Part shown: positions 35,580 through 48,546 of the stretch, piece by piece
How positions within the stretch are numbered: the first letter of the stretch is position 1
Layout: each line of letters begins with the position of its first letter
NCBI GenBank assembly: GCA_949987565.1
Contig: OX465121.1
Location: 5,625,590-5,689,589, forward strand
DNA from: Luidia sarsii
Taxonomy: Eukaryota > Echinodermata > Asteroidea > Paxillosida > Luidiidae
Direction of reading: 5' to 3'
DNA: 64,000 nt
Made by a program: the position numbers and the translations under genes
The notes under the pieces: model-generated
What the model was told of the DNA's origin: nothing
Seen by the model: the letters and a program-made list of their open reading frames with translations, nothing else
The model's database searches: none

Positions 35580-37534
35580 TAACAGGCCTTGAGAAAACCT
35601 ATCGATCAGAATTAATAAATCTGAAATCGAGCAAAGCATCATGAATATATGATCAAGCAAAGAGAACTAACCTCTGTCAGCTAGGCAGCTTGTATATGCA
35701 CAGACCAGTACACAACAGTCAGTCGGCAGAGTGTACCTGGTGAGAAAAATACACTTTGCAAGTTAATATCTCCTTCATTATAATCTTGACGAAACTGAAA
35801 TTTGGTCTGCTAACAGGCCTTGAGAAAACCTATCGATCAGTATCAATAAATCTGAAATCGAGCAAAGCATCATGAATATATGATCAAGCAAAGAGAACTA
35901 ACCTCTCTCAGCTAGGCAGCTTGTATGTGCACAGACCAGTACACAACAGTCAGTCGGGAGAGTTTACCTGGAAAGAAAAATATACTTTGCAAGTTCATAT
36001 CTCCTTCATTATAATCTTGACGAAGCTGAAAGTTAGTCTGCTAACAGGCCTTGAGAAAACCTATAGATCAGTATTAATAAATCTGAAATCGAGCAAAGCA
36101 TCATGAATATATGATCAAGCAAAAAGAACTAACCTCTGTCAGCTAGGCAGCTTGTATGCACACAGACCAGTACACAACAGTCAGTCGGCAGAGTTTACCT
36201 GGAAAGAAAAATAAACATTGCAAGTTCTTATCTCCTTCATTATATTCTTGACGAAGCTGAAATTTGGTCTGCTAACAGGCCTTGAGAAAACCTATCGATC
36301 AGTATTAATAAATCTGAAATCGAGCAAAGCATCATGAATATATGATCAAGCAAAGAGAACTAACCTCTGTCAGCTAGGCAGCTTGTATGTGCACAGTCCA
36401 GTACACAACAGTCAGTCGGCAGAGTTTACCTGGAAAGAAAAAAAAACTTTGCAAGTTCACATCTCCTTCATTATAATCTTGACGAAGCTGAAACTTGGTC
36501 TGCTAACAGGGCTCGAGAAAACCTATCGATCAGTTGTAATAAATCTGAAATCGAGCAAAGCATCATAAATATATGATCAAGCAAATAGAACTAACCTCTG
36601 TTAGCTAGGCAGCTTGTCTGTGCAGAGACCAGTACACAACAGTCAGTCGGCAGAGTGTACCTGGTAAGAAAAATACACTTTGCAAGTTAATATCTCCTTC
36701 ATCATAATCTTGGCGAAGCTGAAATTTGGTCTGCTAACAGGCCTTGAGAATACCTATCGATCAGTATTAATAAATCTGAAATCGAGCAAAGCATCATGAA
36801 TATGTGATCAAGCAAAGAGAACTAACCTCTGTCAGCTAAGCAGCTTGTGTGGGCACAGACCAGTACACAACAGTCAGTCGGCAGAGTGTACCTGGTGAGA
36901 AAAATACACTTTGCAAGTTAATATCTCCTTCATTATAATCTTGACGAAACTGAAACTTGGTCTGCTAACAGGGCTCGAGAAAACCTATCGATCAGTTGTA
37001 ATAAATCTGAAATCGAGCAAAGCATCATAAATATATGATCAAGCAAATAGAACTAACCTCTGATAGCTAGGCAGCTTGTCTGTGCAGAGACCAGTACACA
37101 ACAGTCAGTCGGCAGAGTGTACCTGGTAAGAAAAATACACTTTGCAAGTTAATATCTCCTTCATTATAATCTTGACGAAGCTGAAAGTTGGTCTGCTAAC
37201 AGGCCTTCAGAAAACCTATCGATCAGTATTAATAAATCTGAAATCGAGCAAAGCATCATGAATACATGATCAAGCAAAGAGAACTAACCTCTGTCAGCTA
37301 GGCAGCTTGTATATGCACAGACCAGTACACAACAGTCAGTCGGCAGAGTTTACCTGGAAAGAAAAAAAAACATTGCAAGTTCTTATCTCCTTCATTATAT
37401 TCTCTACGAAGCTGAAATTTGGTCTGCTAACAGGCCTTGAGAAAACCTATCGATCAGTATTAATAAATCTGAAATGGAGCAAAGCATCATGAATATATGA
37501 TCAAGCAAAGAGAACTAACCTCTGTCAGCTAGGC
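35580..37534. repeat. Duplicate block spaced 14 monomers, copy 2
   Basis: This is the second copy of 32,346-34,300. It carries private changes ctaagcagc near 36,837, ggccttcag near 37,203, attctctacg near 37,399 and gaaatggagc near 37,472. Divergence between these copies is visibly greater than in the 9-monomer or 3,997-bp duplications, suggesting an older event. Confidence 0.78.
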
Positions 37535-37559
37535 AGCTTGTATATGCACAGACCAGTAC

Positions 37560-37575
37560 ACAACAGTGTCGGCAG
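37560..37575. other. 2-bp deletion within the constant block
   Basis: The element reads caacagtgtcggc in place of caacagtcagtcggc. It is one of the few length changes inside the most constant part of the monomer, and it shifts the phase by -2. Confidence 0.88.
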
Positions 37576-37689
37576 AGTTTACCTGGAAAGAAAAATATAC
37601 TTTGCAAGTTCATATCTCCTTTATTATAATCTTGACGAAGCTGAAAGTTGGTCTGCTAACAGGCCTTGAGAAAACCTATCGATCAGAAT

Positions 37690-39306
37690 TAATAAATCTG
37701 AAATCGAGCAAAGCATCATGAATATATGATCAAGCAAAGAGAACTAACCTCTGTCAGCTAGGCAGCTTGTATATGCACAGACCAGTACACAACAGTCAGT
37801 CGGCAGAGTGTACCTGGTGAGAAAAATACACTTTGCAAGTTAATATCTCCTTTATTATAATCTTGACGAAACTGAAATTTGGTCTGCTAACAGGCCTTGA
37901 GAAAACCTATCGATCAGTATCAATAAATCTGAAATCGAGCAAAGCATCATGAATATATGATCAAGCAAAGAGAACTAACCTCTCTCAGCTAGGCAGCTTG
38001 TATGTGCACAGACCAGTACACAACAGTCAGTCGGGAGAGTTTACCTGGAAAGAAAAATATACTTTGCAAGTTCATATCTCCTTCATTATAATCTTGACGA
38101 AGCTGAAAGTTAGTCTGCTAACAGGCCTTGAGAAAACCTATAGATCAGTATTAATAAATCTGAAATCGAGCAAAGCATCATGAATATATGATCAAGCAAA
38201 AAGAACTAACCTCTGTCAGCTAGGCAGCTTGTATGCACACAGACCAGTACACAACAGTCAGTCGGCAGAGTTTACCTGGAAAGAAAAATAAACATTGCAA
38301 GTTCTTATCTCCTTCATTATATTCTTGACGAAGCTGAAATTTGGTCTGCTAACAGGCCTTGAGAAAACCTATCGATCAGTATTAATAAATCTGAAATCGA
38401 GCAAAGCATCATGAATATATGATCAAGCAAAGAGAACTAACCTCTGTCAGCTAGGCAGCTTGTATGTGCACAGTCCAGTACACAACAGTCAGTCGGCAGA
38501 GTTTACCTGGAAAGAAAAAAAAACTTTGCAAGTTCACATCTCCTTCATTATAATCTTGACGAAGCTGAAATTTGGTCTGCTAACAGGCCTTGAGAAAACC
38601 TATCGATCAGTATTAATAAATCTGAAATCGAGCAAAGCATCATGAATATATGATAAACCAAAGAGAACTAACCTCTGTCAGCTAGGCAGCTTGTATATGC
38701 ACAGACCAGTACACAACAGTCAGTCGGCAGAGTGTACCTGGAAAGAAAAATACACTTTGCAAGTTAATATCTCCTTCATTATAATCTTGACGAAACTGAA
38801 ATTTGGTCTGCTAACAGGCCTTGAGAAAACCTATTGATCAGTATCAATAAATCTGAAATCGAGCAAAGCATCATAAATATATGATCAAGCAAAGAGAACT
38901 AACCTCTCTCAGCTAGGCAGCTTGTATGTGCACAGACCAGTACACAACAGTCAGTCGGGAGAGTTTACCTGGAAAGAAAAATATACTTTGCAAGTTCATA
39001 TCTCCTTCATTATAATCTTTACGAAGCTGAAAGTTAGTCTGCTAACAGGCCTTGAGAAAACCTATAGATCAGTATTAATAAATCTGAAATCGAGCAAAGC
39101 ATCATGAATATATGATCAAGCAAAGAGAACTAACCTCTCTCAGCTAGGCAGCTTGTATGTGCACAGACCAGTACACAACAGTCAGTCGGGAGAGTTTACC
39201 TGGAAAGAAAAATATACTTTGCAAGTTCATATCTCCTTCATTATAATCTTGACGAAGCTGAAATTTAGTCTGCTAACAGGCCTTGAGAAAACCTATAGAT
39301 CAGTAT
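37690..39306. repeat. 7-monomer tandem duplication, copy 1
   Basis: This 1,617-bp block (7 x 231) is repeated immediately downstream. Markers at exactly +1,617 are gataaacc near 38,651 and 40,268, aatctttacg near 39,015 and 40,632, and ctcctttattat before gaaactg near 37,849 and 39,466. A two-base deletion (cagtgtcgg) at about 37,567 lies just left of the block. Confidence 0.87.
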
Positions 39307-40923
39307 TAATAAATCTGAAATCGAGCAAAGCATCATGAATATATGATCAAGCAAAGAGAACTAACCTCTGTCAGCTAGGCAGCTTGTATATGCACAGACC
39401 AGTACACAACAGTCAGTCGGCAGAGTGTACCTGGTGAGAAAAATACACTTTGCAAGTTAATATCTCCTTTATTATAATCTTGACGAAACTGAAATTTGGT
39501 CTGCTAACAGGCCTTGAGAAAACCTATCGATCAGTATCAATAAATCTGAAATCGAGCAAAGCATCATGAATATATGATCAAGCAAAGAGAACTAACCTCT
39601 CTCAGCTAGGCAGCTTGTTTGTGCACAGACCAGTACACAACAGTCAGTCGGGAGAGTTTACCTGGAAAGAAAAATATACTTTGCAAGTTCATATCTCCTT
39701 CATTATAATCTTGACGAAGCTGAAAGTTAGTCTGCTAACAGGCCTTGAGAAAACCTATAGATCAGTATTAATAAATCTGAAATCGAGCAAAGCATCATGA
39801 ATATATGATCAAGCAAAAAGAACTAACCTCTGTCAGCTAGGCAGCTTGTATGCACACAGACCAGTACACAACAGTCAGTCGGCAGAGTTTACCTGGAAAG
39901 AAAAATAAACATTGCAAGTTCTTATCTCCTTCATTATATTCTTGACGAAGCTGAAATTTGGTCTGCTAACAGGCCTTGAGAAAACCTATCGATCAGTATT
40001 AATAAATCTGAAATCGAGCAAAGCATCATGAATATATGATCAAGCAAAGAGAACTAACCTCTGTCAGCTAGGCAGCTTGTATGTGCACAGTCCAGTACAC
40101 AACAGTCAGTCGGCAGAGTTTACCTGGAAAGAAAAAAAAACTTTGCAAGTTCACATCTCCTTCATTATAATCTTGACGAAGCTGAAATTTGGTCTGCTAA
40201 CAGGCCTTGAGAAAACCTATCGATCAGTATTAATAAATCTGAAATCGAGCAAAGCATCATGAATATATGATAAACCAAAGAGAACTAACCTCTGTCAGCT
40301 AGGCAGCTTGTATATGCACAGACCAGTACACAACAGTCAGTCGGCAGAGTGTACCTGGAAAGAAAAATACACTTTGCAAGTTAATATCTCCTTCATTATA
40401 ATCTTGACGAAACTGAAATTTGGTCTGCTAACAGGCCTTGAGAAAACCTATTGATCAGTATCAATAAATCTGAAATCGAGCAAAGCATCATGAATATATG
40501 ATCAAGCAAAGAGAACTAACCTCTCTCAGCTAGGCAGCTTGTATGTGCACAGACCAGTACACAACAGTCAGTCGGGAGAGTTTACCTGGAAAGAAAAATA
40601 TACTTTGCAAGTTCATATCTCCTTCATTATAATCTTTACGAAGCTGAAAGTTAGTCTGCTAACAGGCCTTGAGAAAACCTATAGATCAGTATTAATAAAT
40701 CTGAAATCGAGCAAAGCATCATGAATATATGATCAAGCAAAGAGAACTAACCTCTCTCAGCTAGGCAGCTTGTATGTGCACAGACCAGTACACAACAGTC
40801 AGTCGGGAGAGTTTACCTGGAAAGAAAAATATACTTTGCAAGTTCATATCTCCTTCATTATAATCTTGACGAAGCTGAAAGTTAGTCTGCTAACAGGCCT
40901 TGAGAAAACCTATAGATCAGTAT
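39307..40923. repeat. 7-monomer tandem duplication, copy 2
   Basis: This is the second copy of the 1,617-bp block, differing at very few sites (cttgtttgtgc near 39,615; cataaatatatg near 38,871 is specific to copy 1). Two further monomers, to about 41,400, repeat the start of the block, so the amplified stretch is 7 + 7 + about 2 monomers. Confidence 0.86.
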
Positions 40924-41399
40924 TAATAAATCTGAAATCGAGCAAAGCATCATGAATATATGATCAAGCAAAGAGAACTAACCTCTGTCAGCTAGGCAGC
41001 TTGTATATGCACAGACCAGTACACAACAGTCAGTCGGCAGAGTGTACCTGGTGAGAAAAATACACTTTGCAAGTTAATATCTCCTTCATTATAATCTTGA
41101 CGAAACTGAAATTTGGTCTGCTAACAGGCCTTGAGAAAACCTATCGATCAGTATCAATAAATCTGAAATCGAGCAAAGCATCATGAATATATGATCAAGC
41201 AAAGAGAACTAACCTCTCTCAGCTAGGCAGCTTGTATGTGCACAGACCAGTACACAACAGTCAGTCGGGAGAGTTTACCTGGAAAGAAAAATATACTTTG
41301 CAAGTTCATATCTCCTTCATTATAATCTTGACGAAGCTGAAAGTTAGTCTGCTAACAGGCCTTGAGAAAACCTATAGATCAGTATTAATAAATCTGAAA

Positions 41400-43330
41400 T
41401 CAAGCAAAGCATCATAAATATCTGATCAAGCAAATAGAACTAACCTCTGTTAGCTAGGCAGCTTGTCTGTGCAGAGACCAGTACACAACAGTCAGTCGGC
41501 AGAGTGTACCTGGTAAGAAAAATACACTTTGCAAGTTAATATCTCCTTCATCATAATCTTGGCGAAGCTGAAATTTGGTCTGCTAACAGGCCTTGAGAAT
41601 ACCTATCGATCAGTATTAATAAATCTGAAATCGAGCAAAGCATCATGAATATGTGATCAAGCAAAGAGAACTAACCTCTGTCAGCTAGGCAGCTTGTGTG
41701 GGCACAGACCAGTACACAACAGTCAGTCGGCAGAGTGTACCTGGTAAGAAAAATACACTTTGCAAGTTAATATCTCCTTCATTATAATCTTGACGAAACT
41801 GAAACTTTGTCTGCTAACAGGGCTCGAGAAAACCTATCGATCAGTTGTAATAAATCTGAAATCGAGCAAAGCATCATAAATATATGATCAAGCAAATAGA
41901 ACTAACCTCTGATAGCTAGGCAGCTTGTCTGTGCAGAGACCAGGACACAACAGTCAGTCGGCAGAGTGTACCTGGTAAGAAAAATACACTTTGCAAGTTA
42001 ATATCTCCTTCATCATAATCTTGGCGAAGCTGAAATTTGGTCTGCTAACAGGCCTTGAGAATACCTATCGATCAGTATTAATAAATCTGAAATCGAGCAA
42101 AGCATCATGAATATGTGATCAAGCAAAGAGAACTAACCTCTGTCAGCTAGGCAGCTTGTGTGGGCACAGACCAGTACACAACAGTCAGTCGGCAGAGTGT
42201 ACCTGGTAAGAAAAATACTCTTTGCAAGTTAATATCTCCTTCATTATAATCTTGACGAAGCTGAAAGTTGGTCTGCTAACAGGCCTTGAGAAAACCTATC
42301 GATCAGTATTAATAAATCTGAAATCGAGCAAAGCATCATGAATATATGATCAAGCAAAGAGAACTAACCTCTGTCAGCTAGGCAGCTTGTATATGCACAG
42401 ACCAGTACACAACAGTCAGTCGGCAGAGTTTACCTGGAAAGAAAAATATACTTTGCAAGTTCATATCTCCTTTATTATAATCTTGACGAAGCTGAAAGTT
42501 GGTCTGCTAACAGGCCTTGAGAAAACCTATCGATCAGAATTAATAAATCTGAAATCGAGCAAAGCATCATGAATATATGATCAAGCAAAGAGAACTAACC
42601 TCTGTCAGCTAGGCAGCTTGTATATGCAAAGACCAGTACACAACAGTCAGTCGGCAGAGTGTACCTGGTGAGAAAAATACACTTTGCAAGTTAATATCTC
42701 CTTCATTATAATCTTGACGAAACTGAAACTTGGTCTGCTAACAGGGCTCGAGAAAACCTATCGATCAGTTGTAATAAATCTGAAATCGAGCAAAGCATCA
42801 TGAATATATGATCAAGCAAAGAGAACTAACCTCTGTCAGCTAGGCAGCTTGTATATGCACAGACCAGTACACAACAGTCAGTCGGCAGAGTGTACCTGGT
42901 GAGAAAAATACACTTTGCAAGGTAATATCTCCTTCATTATAATCTTGACATAGCTGAAATTTGGTCTGCTAACAGGCCTTGAGAAAACCTATCGATCAGT
43001 ATTAATAAATCTGAAATCGAGCAAAGCATCATGAATATATGATCAAGCAAAGAGAACTAACCTCTGTCAGCTAGGCAGCTTGTATGTGCACAGTCCAGTA
43101 GACAACAGTCAGTCGGAAGAGTTTACCTGGAAAGAAAAAAAAACTTTGCAAGTTCACATCTCCTTCATTATAATCTTGACGAAGCTGAAACTTGGTCTGC
43201 TAACAGGGCTCGAGAAAACCTATCGATCAGTTGTAATAAATCTGAAATCGAGCAAAGCATCATAAATATATGATCAAGCAAATAGAACTAACCTCTGTTA
43301 GCTAGGCAGCTTGTCTGTGCAGAGACCAGT
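41400..43330. repeat. Last A-type stretch before the B domain
   Basis: Monomer order follows 8,380-10,310 at +33,022 (143 units minus 11 bp; the -11 equals the summed indels +1, -10 and -2 at 23,763, 32,147 and 37,567). Private changes are frequent: aatatctgatc near 41,416, gaaactttgtc near 41,809, caggacac near 41,941, aatactctttgc near 42,216, atgcaaagacc near 42,625, gacatagc near 42,947 and gtagacaac near 43,098. This higher divergence makes it a transition to the B domain. Confidence 0.78.
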
Positions 43331-43479
43331 ACACAACAGTTAGTCGGCAGAGTGCACCTTGTAAGAAAAATAAACATTGCAAGTTAATATCTCCTTCATC
43401 ATAATTTTGACGAAGCTGAAATTTGGTCTGCTAACAGGCCTTGAAAAAACCTATCGATTAGTATTAATAAATCTGAAAT

Positions 43480-45585
43480 CGAGCAAAGCATCATGAATAT
43501 ATGATCAAGCAAAGAGAACTAACCTCTGTCAGCTAGGCAGCTTGTGTGGGCACAGAGCAGTACACAACAGTAAGTCGGCAGAGTGTACCTGGTAAGAAAA
43601 ATACACTTTGCAAGTTAATATCTCGTTCATCATAATCTTGGCGAAGCTGAAATTTCGTCTGCTAACAGGCCTTGAGAATACCTATCGATCAGTATTAATA
43701 AATCTGAAATCGAGCAAAGCATCATGAATATGTGATCAAGCAAAGAGAACTAACCTCTGTCAGCTAGGCAGCTTGTGTGGGCACAGACCAGTACACAACA
43801 GTCAGTCGGCAGAGTGTACCTGGTCAGAAAAATACACTTTGCAAGTTAATATCTCCTTCATTATAATCTTGACGAAGCTGAAAGTTGGTCTGCTAACAGG
43901 CCTTGAGAAAACCTATCGATTAGTATTAATAAATCTGAAATCAAGCAAAGCATCATGAATATATGATCAAGCAAAGAGAACTAACCTCTGTCAGCTAGGC
44001 AGCTTGTATATGCACAGACCAGTACACAACAGTCAGTCGGCAGAGTTTACCTTGAAAGAAAAATATACTTTGCAAGTTCATATCTCCTTTATTATAATCT
44101 TGACGAAGCTGCAAGTTGGTCTGCTAACAGGCCTTGAGAAAACCTATCGATCAGTATTAATAAATCTGAAATCGAGCAAAGCATCATGAATATATGATCA
44201 AGCAAAGAGAACTAACCTCTGTCAGCTAGGCAGCTTGTATATGCACAGACCAGTACACAACAGTCAGTCGGCAGAGTTTACCTGGAAAGAAAAATAAACA
44301 TTGCAAGTTCTTATCTCCTTCATTATATTCTTGACGAAGCTGAAATTTGGTCTGCTAACAGGCCTTGAAAAAACCTATCGATCAGTATTAATAAATCTGA
44401 AATCGAGCAAAGCATCATGAATATATGATCAAGCAAAGAGAACTAACCTCTGTCAGCTAGGCAGCTTGTATATGCACAGACAAGTACACAACAGTCAGTC
44501 GGCAGAGTTTACCTGGAAAGAAAAATATACTTTGCAAGTTCATATCTCCTTTATTATAATCTTGACGAAGCTGAAAGTTGGTCTGCTAACAGGGCTCGAG
44601 AAAACCTATCGACCAGTTTTAATAAATCTGAAATCGAGCAAAGCATCATAAATATATTATCAAGCAAATAGAACTAACCTCTGTTAGCTAGGCAGCTTGT
44701 CTGTGCAGAGACCAGTACACAACAGTCAGTCGGCAGAGTGTACCTGGTAAGAAAAATAAACATTGCAAGTTAATATCTCCTTCATCATAATTTTGACGAA
44801 GCTGAAATTTGGTCTGCTAACAGGCCTTGAGAAAACCTATCGATTAGTATTAATAAATCTGAAATCGAGCAAAGCATCATGAATATATGATCAAGCAAAG
44901 AGAACTAACCTCTGTCAGCTAGGCAGCTTGTGTGGGCACAGAGCAGTACACAACAGTCAGTCGGCAGAGTGTACCTGGTAAGAAAAATACACTTTGCAAG
45001 TTAATATCTCCTTCATTATAATCTTGACGAAGCTGAAAGTTGGTCTGCTAACAGGCCTTGAAAAAACCTATCGATCAGTATTAATAAATCTGAAATCGAG
45101 CAAAGCATCATGAATATATGATCAAGCAAAGAGAACTAACCTCTGTCAGCTAGGCAGCTTGTATATGCACAGACAAGTACACAACAGTCAGTCGGCAGAG
45201 TTTACCTGGAAAGAAAAATATACTTTGCAAGTTCATATCTCCTTTATTATAATCTTGACGAAGCTGAAAGTTGGTCTGCTAACAGGGCTCGAGAAAACCT
45301 ATCGACCAGTTTTAATAAATCTGAAATCGAGCAAAGCATCATAAATATATTATCAAGCAAATAGAACTAACCTCTGTTAGCTAGGCAGCTTGTCTGTGCA
45401 GAGACCAGTACACAACAGTTAGTCGGCAGAGTGCACCTTGTAAGAAAAATAAACATTGCAAGTTAATATCTCCTTCATCATAATTTTGACGAAGCTGAAA
45501 TTTGGTCTGCTAACAGGCCTTGAAAAAACCTATCGATTAGTATTAATAAATCTGAAATCGAGCAAAGCATCATGAATATATGATC
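43480..45585. repeat. 9-monomer block later re-copied at 49.7-51.8 kb
   Basis: This stretch recurs at +6,236 (27 x 231 minus 1), at 49,716-51,821. Shared rare markers are cagtaagtcggc near 43,568 and 49,804, the aaatcaagc element near 43,940 and 50,176, and gctgcaagttgg near 44,109 and 50,345. It overlaps the first copy of the 8-monomer duplication, so amplifications in the B domain are nested. Confidence 0.82.
43542..43772. repeat. Monomer class B (gagcag, aagtcggc, ctcgttc)
   Basis: This example of the variants restricted to the right-hand domain has cacagagcag instead of cacagaccag, cagtaagtcggc, atctcgttcatc and gaaatttcgtctgc. Related B alleles are tggtcag (43,773 and copies), ttgaaaaaacc, cgattag, cgaccag, aatatattatc and gcaccttgtaag. 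None of these was seen left of about 43,300. Repeated B signatures at 45,852, 47,699, 49,316, 50,009, 52,725, 54,111 and 58,108 show amplification inside this domain. Confidence 0.85.
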
Positions 45586-46698
45586 AAGCAAAGAGAACTA
45601 ACCTCTGTCAGCTAGGCAGCTTGTATATGCACAGACAAGTACACAACAGTCAGTCGGCAGAGTGTACCTGGAAAGAAAAATACACTTTGCAAGTTAATAT
45701 CTCGTTCATCATAATCTTGGCGAAGCTGAAATTTCGTCTGCTAACAGGCCTTGAGAATACCTATCGATCAGTATTAATAAATCTGAAATCGAGCAAAGCA
45801 TCATGAATATGTGATCAAGCAAAGAGAACTAACCTCTGTCAGCTAGGCAGCTTGTGTGGGCACAGACCAGTACACAACAGTCAGTCGGCAGAGTGTACCT
45901 GGTCAGAAAAATACACTTTGCAAGTTAATATCTCCTTCATTATAATCTTGACGAAGCTGAAAGTTGGTCTGCTAACAGGCCTTGAGAAAACCTATCGATT
46001 GGTATTAATAAATCTGAAATCGAGCAAAGCATCATGAATATATGATCAAGCAAAGAGAACTAACCTCTGTCAGCTAGGCAGCTTGTATATGCACAGACCA
46101 GTACACAACAGTCAGTCGGCAGAGTTTACCTTGAAAGAAAAATATACTTTGCAAGTTCATATCTCCTTTATTATAATCTTGACGAAGCTGAAAGTTCGTG
46201 TGCTAACAGGCCTTGAGAAAACCTATCGATCAGTATTAATGAATCTGAAATCGAGCAAAGCATCATGAATATATGATCAAGCAAAGAGAACTAACCTCTG
46301 TCAGCTAGGCAGCTTGTATATGCACAGACCAGTACACAACAGTCAGTCGGCAGAGTTTACCTGGAAAGAAAAAAAAACATTGCAAGTTCTTATCTCCTTC
46401 ATTACATTCTTGACGAAGCTGAAATTTGGTCTGCTAACAGGCCTTGAGAAAACCTATCGATCAGTATTAATAAATCTGAAATCGAGCAAAGCATCATGAA
46501 TATATGATCAAGCAAAGAGAACTAACCTCTGTCAGCTAGGCAGCTTGTATGTGCACAGTCCAGTACACAACAGTCAGTCGGCAGAGTTTACCTGGAAAGA
46601 AAAAAAAAATTGCAAGTTCACATCTCCTTCATTATAATCTTGACGAAGCTGAAATTTGGTCTGCTGACAGGGCTCGAGAAAACCTATCGACCAGTTGT
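44852..46698. repeat. 8-monomer tandem duplication in B domain, copy 1
   Basis: This block of 1,847 bp (8 x 231 minus 1) is repeated directly downstream. Shared markers are gcaccttgtaag near 45,433 and 47,280, tctcgttcatc near 45,702 and 47,549, and the cagtcc monomer with a lengthened A run near 46,600 and 48,448. The poly-A tract near 46,372 has 9 A and its counterpart near 48,220 has 10 A, which shifts the offset from 1,847 to 1,848. Confidence 0.85.
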
Positions 46699-48546
46699 AA
46701 TAAATCTGAAATCGAGCAAAGCATCATGAATATATGATCAAGCAAAGAGAACTAACCTCTGTCAGCTAGGCAGCTTGTGTGGGCACAGAGCAGTACACAA
46801 CAGTCAGTCGGCAGAGTGTACCTGGTAAGAAAAATACACTTTGCAAGTTAATATCTCCTTCATTATAATCTTGACGAAGCTGAAAGTTGGTCTGCTAACA
46901 GGCCTTGAAAAAACCTATCGATCAGTATTAATAAATCTGATATCGAGCAAAGCATCATGAATATATGATCAAGCAAAGAGAACTAACCTCTGTCAGCTAG
47001 GCAGCTTGTATATGCACAGACAAGTACACAACAGTCAGTCGGCAGAGTTTACCTGGAAAGAAAAATATACTTTGCAAGTTCATATCTCCTTTATTATAAT
47101 CTTGACGAAGCTGAAAGTTGGTCTGCTAACAGGGCTAGAGAAAACCTATCGACCAGTTTTAATAAATCTGAAATCGAGCAAAGCATCATAAATATATTAT
47201 CAAGCAAATAGAACTAACCTCTGTTAGCTAGGCAGCTTGTCTGTGCAGAGACCAGTACACAACAGTTAGTCGGCAGAGTGCACCTTGTAAGAAAAATAAA
47301 CATTGCAAGTTAATATCTCCTTTATCATAATTTTGACGAAGCTGAAATTTGGTCTGCTAACAGGCCTTGAAAAAACCTATTGATTAGTATTAATAAATCT
47401 GAAATCGAGCAAAGCATCATGAATATATGATCAAGCAAAGAGAACTAACCTCTGTCAGCTAGGCAGCTTGTATATGCACAGACAAGTACACAACAGTCAG
47501 TCGGCAGAGTGTACCTGGAAAGAAAAATACACTTTGCAAGTTAATATCTCGTTCATCATAATCTTGGCGAAGCTGAAATTTCGTCTGCTAACAGGCCTTG
47601 AGAATACCTATCGATCAGTATTAATAAATCTGAAATCGAGCAAAGCATCATGAATATGTGATCAAGCAAAGAGAACTAACCTCTGTCAGCTAGGCAGCTT
47701 GTGTGGGCACAGACCAGTACACAACAGTCAGTCGGCAGAGTGTACCTGGTCAGAAAAATACACTTTGCAAGTTAATATCTCCTTCATTATAATCTTGACG
47801 AAGCTGAAAGTTGGTCTGCTAACAGGCCTTGAGAAAACCTATCGATTGGTATTAATAAATCTGAAATCGAGCAAAGCATCATGAATATATGATCAAGCAA
47901 AGAGAACTAACCTCTGTCAGCTAGGCAGCTTGTATATGCACAGACCAGTACACAACAGTCAGTCGGCAGAGTTTACCTTGAAAGAAAAATATACTTTGCA
48001 AGTTCATATCTCCTTTATTATAATCTTGACGAAGCTGAAAGTTGGTGTGCTAACAGGCCTTGAGAAAACCTATCGATCAGTATTAATGAATCTGAAATCG
48101 AGCAAAGCATCATGAATATATGATCAAGCAAAGAGAACTAACCTCTGTCAGCTAGGCAGCTTGTATATGCACAGACCAGTACACAACAGTCAGTCGGCAG
48201 AGTTTACCTGGAAAGAAAAAAAAAACATTGCAAGTTCTTATCTCCTTCATTAAATTCTTGACGAAGCTGAAATTTGGTCTGCTAACAGGCCTTGAGAAAA
48301 CCTATCGATCAGTATTAATAAATCTGAAATCGAGCAAAGCATCATGAATATATGATCAAGCAAAGAGAACTAACCTCTGTCAGCTAGGCAGCTTGTATGT
48401 GCACAGTCCAGTACACAACAGTCAGTCGGCAGAGTTTACCTGGAAAGAAAAAAAAAATTGCAAGTTCACATCTCCTTCATTATAATCTTGACGAAGCTGA
48501 AATTTGGTCTGCTGACAGGGCTCGAGAAAACCTATCGACCAGTTGT
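46699..48546. repeat. 8-monomer tandem duplication in B domain, copy 2
   Basis: This is the second copy. Private differences include gatatcgagc near 46,939, agggctagag near 47,133, ctcctttatcat near 47,318 and cctattgattag near 47,377. Copy 1 has a private gttcgtgtgc near 46,196 where this copy reads gttggtgtgc. Right of about 48,600 the order changes to ctgtgcagag types. Confidence 0.83.
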
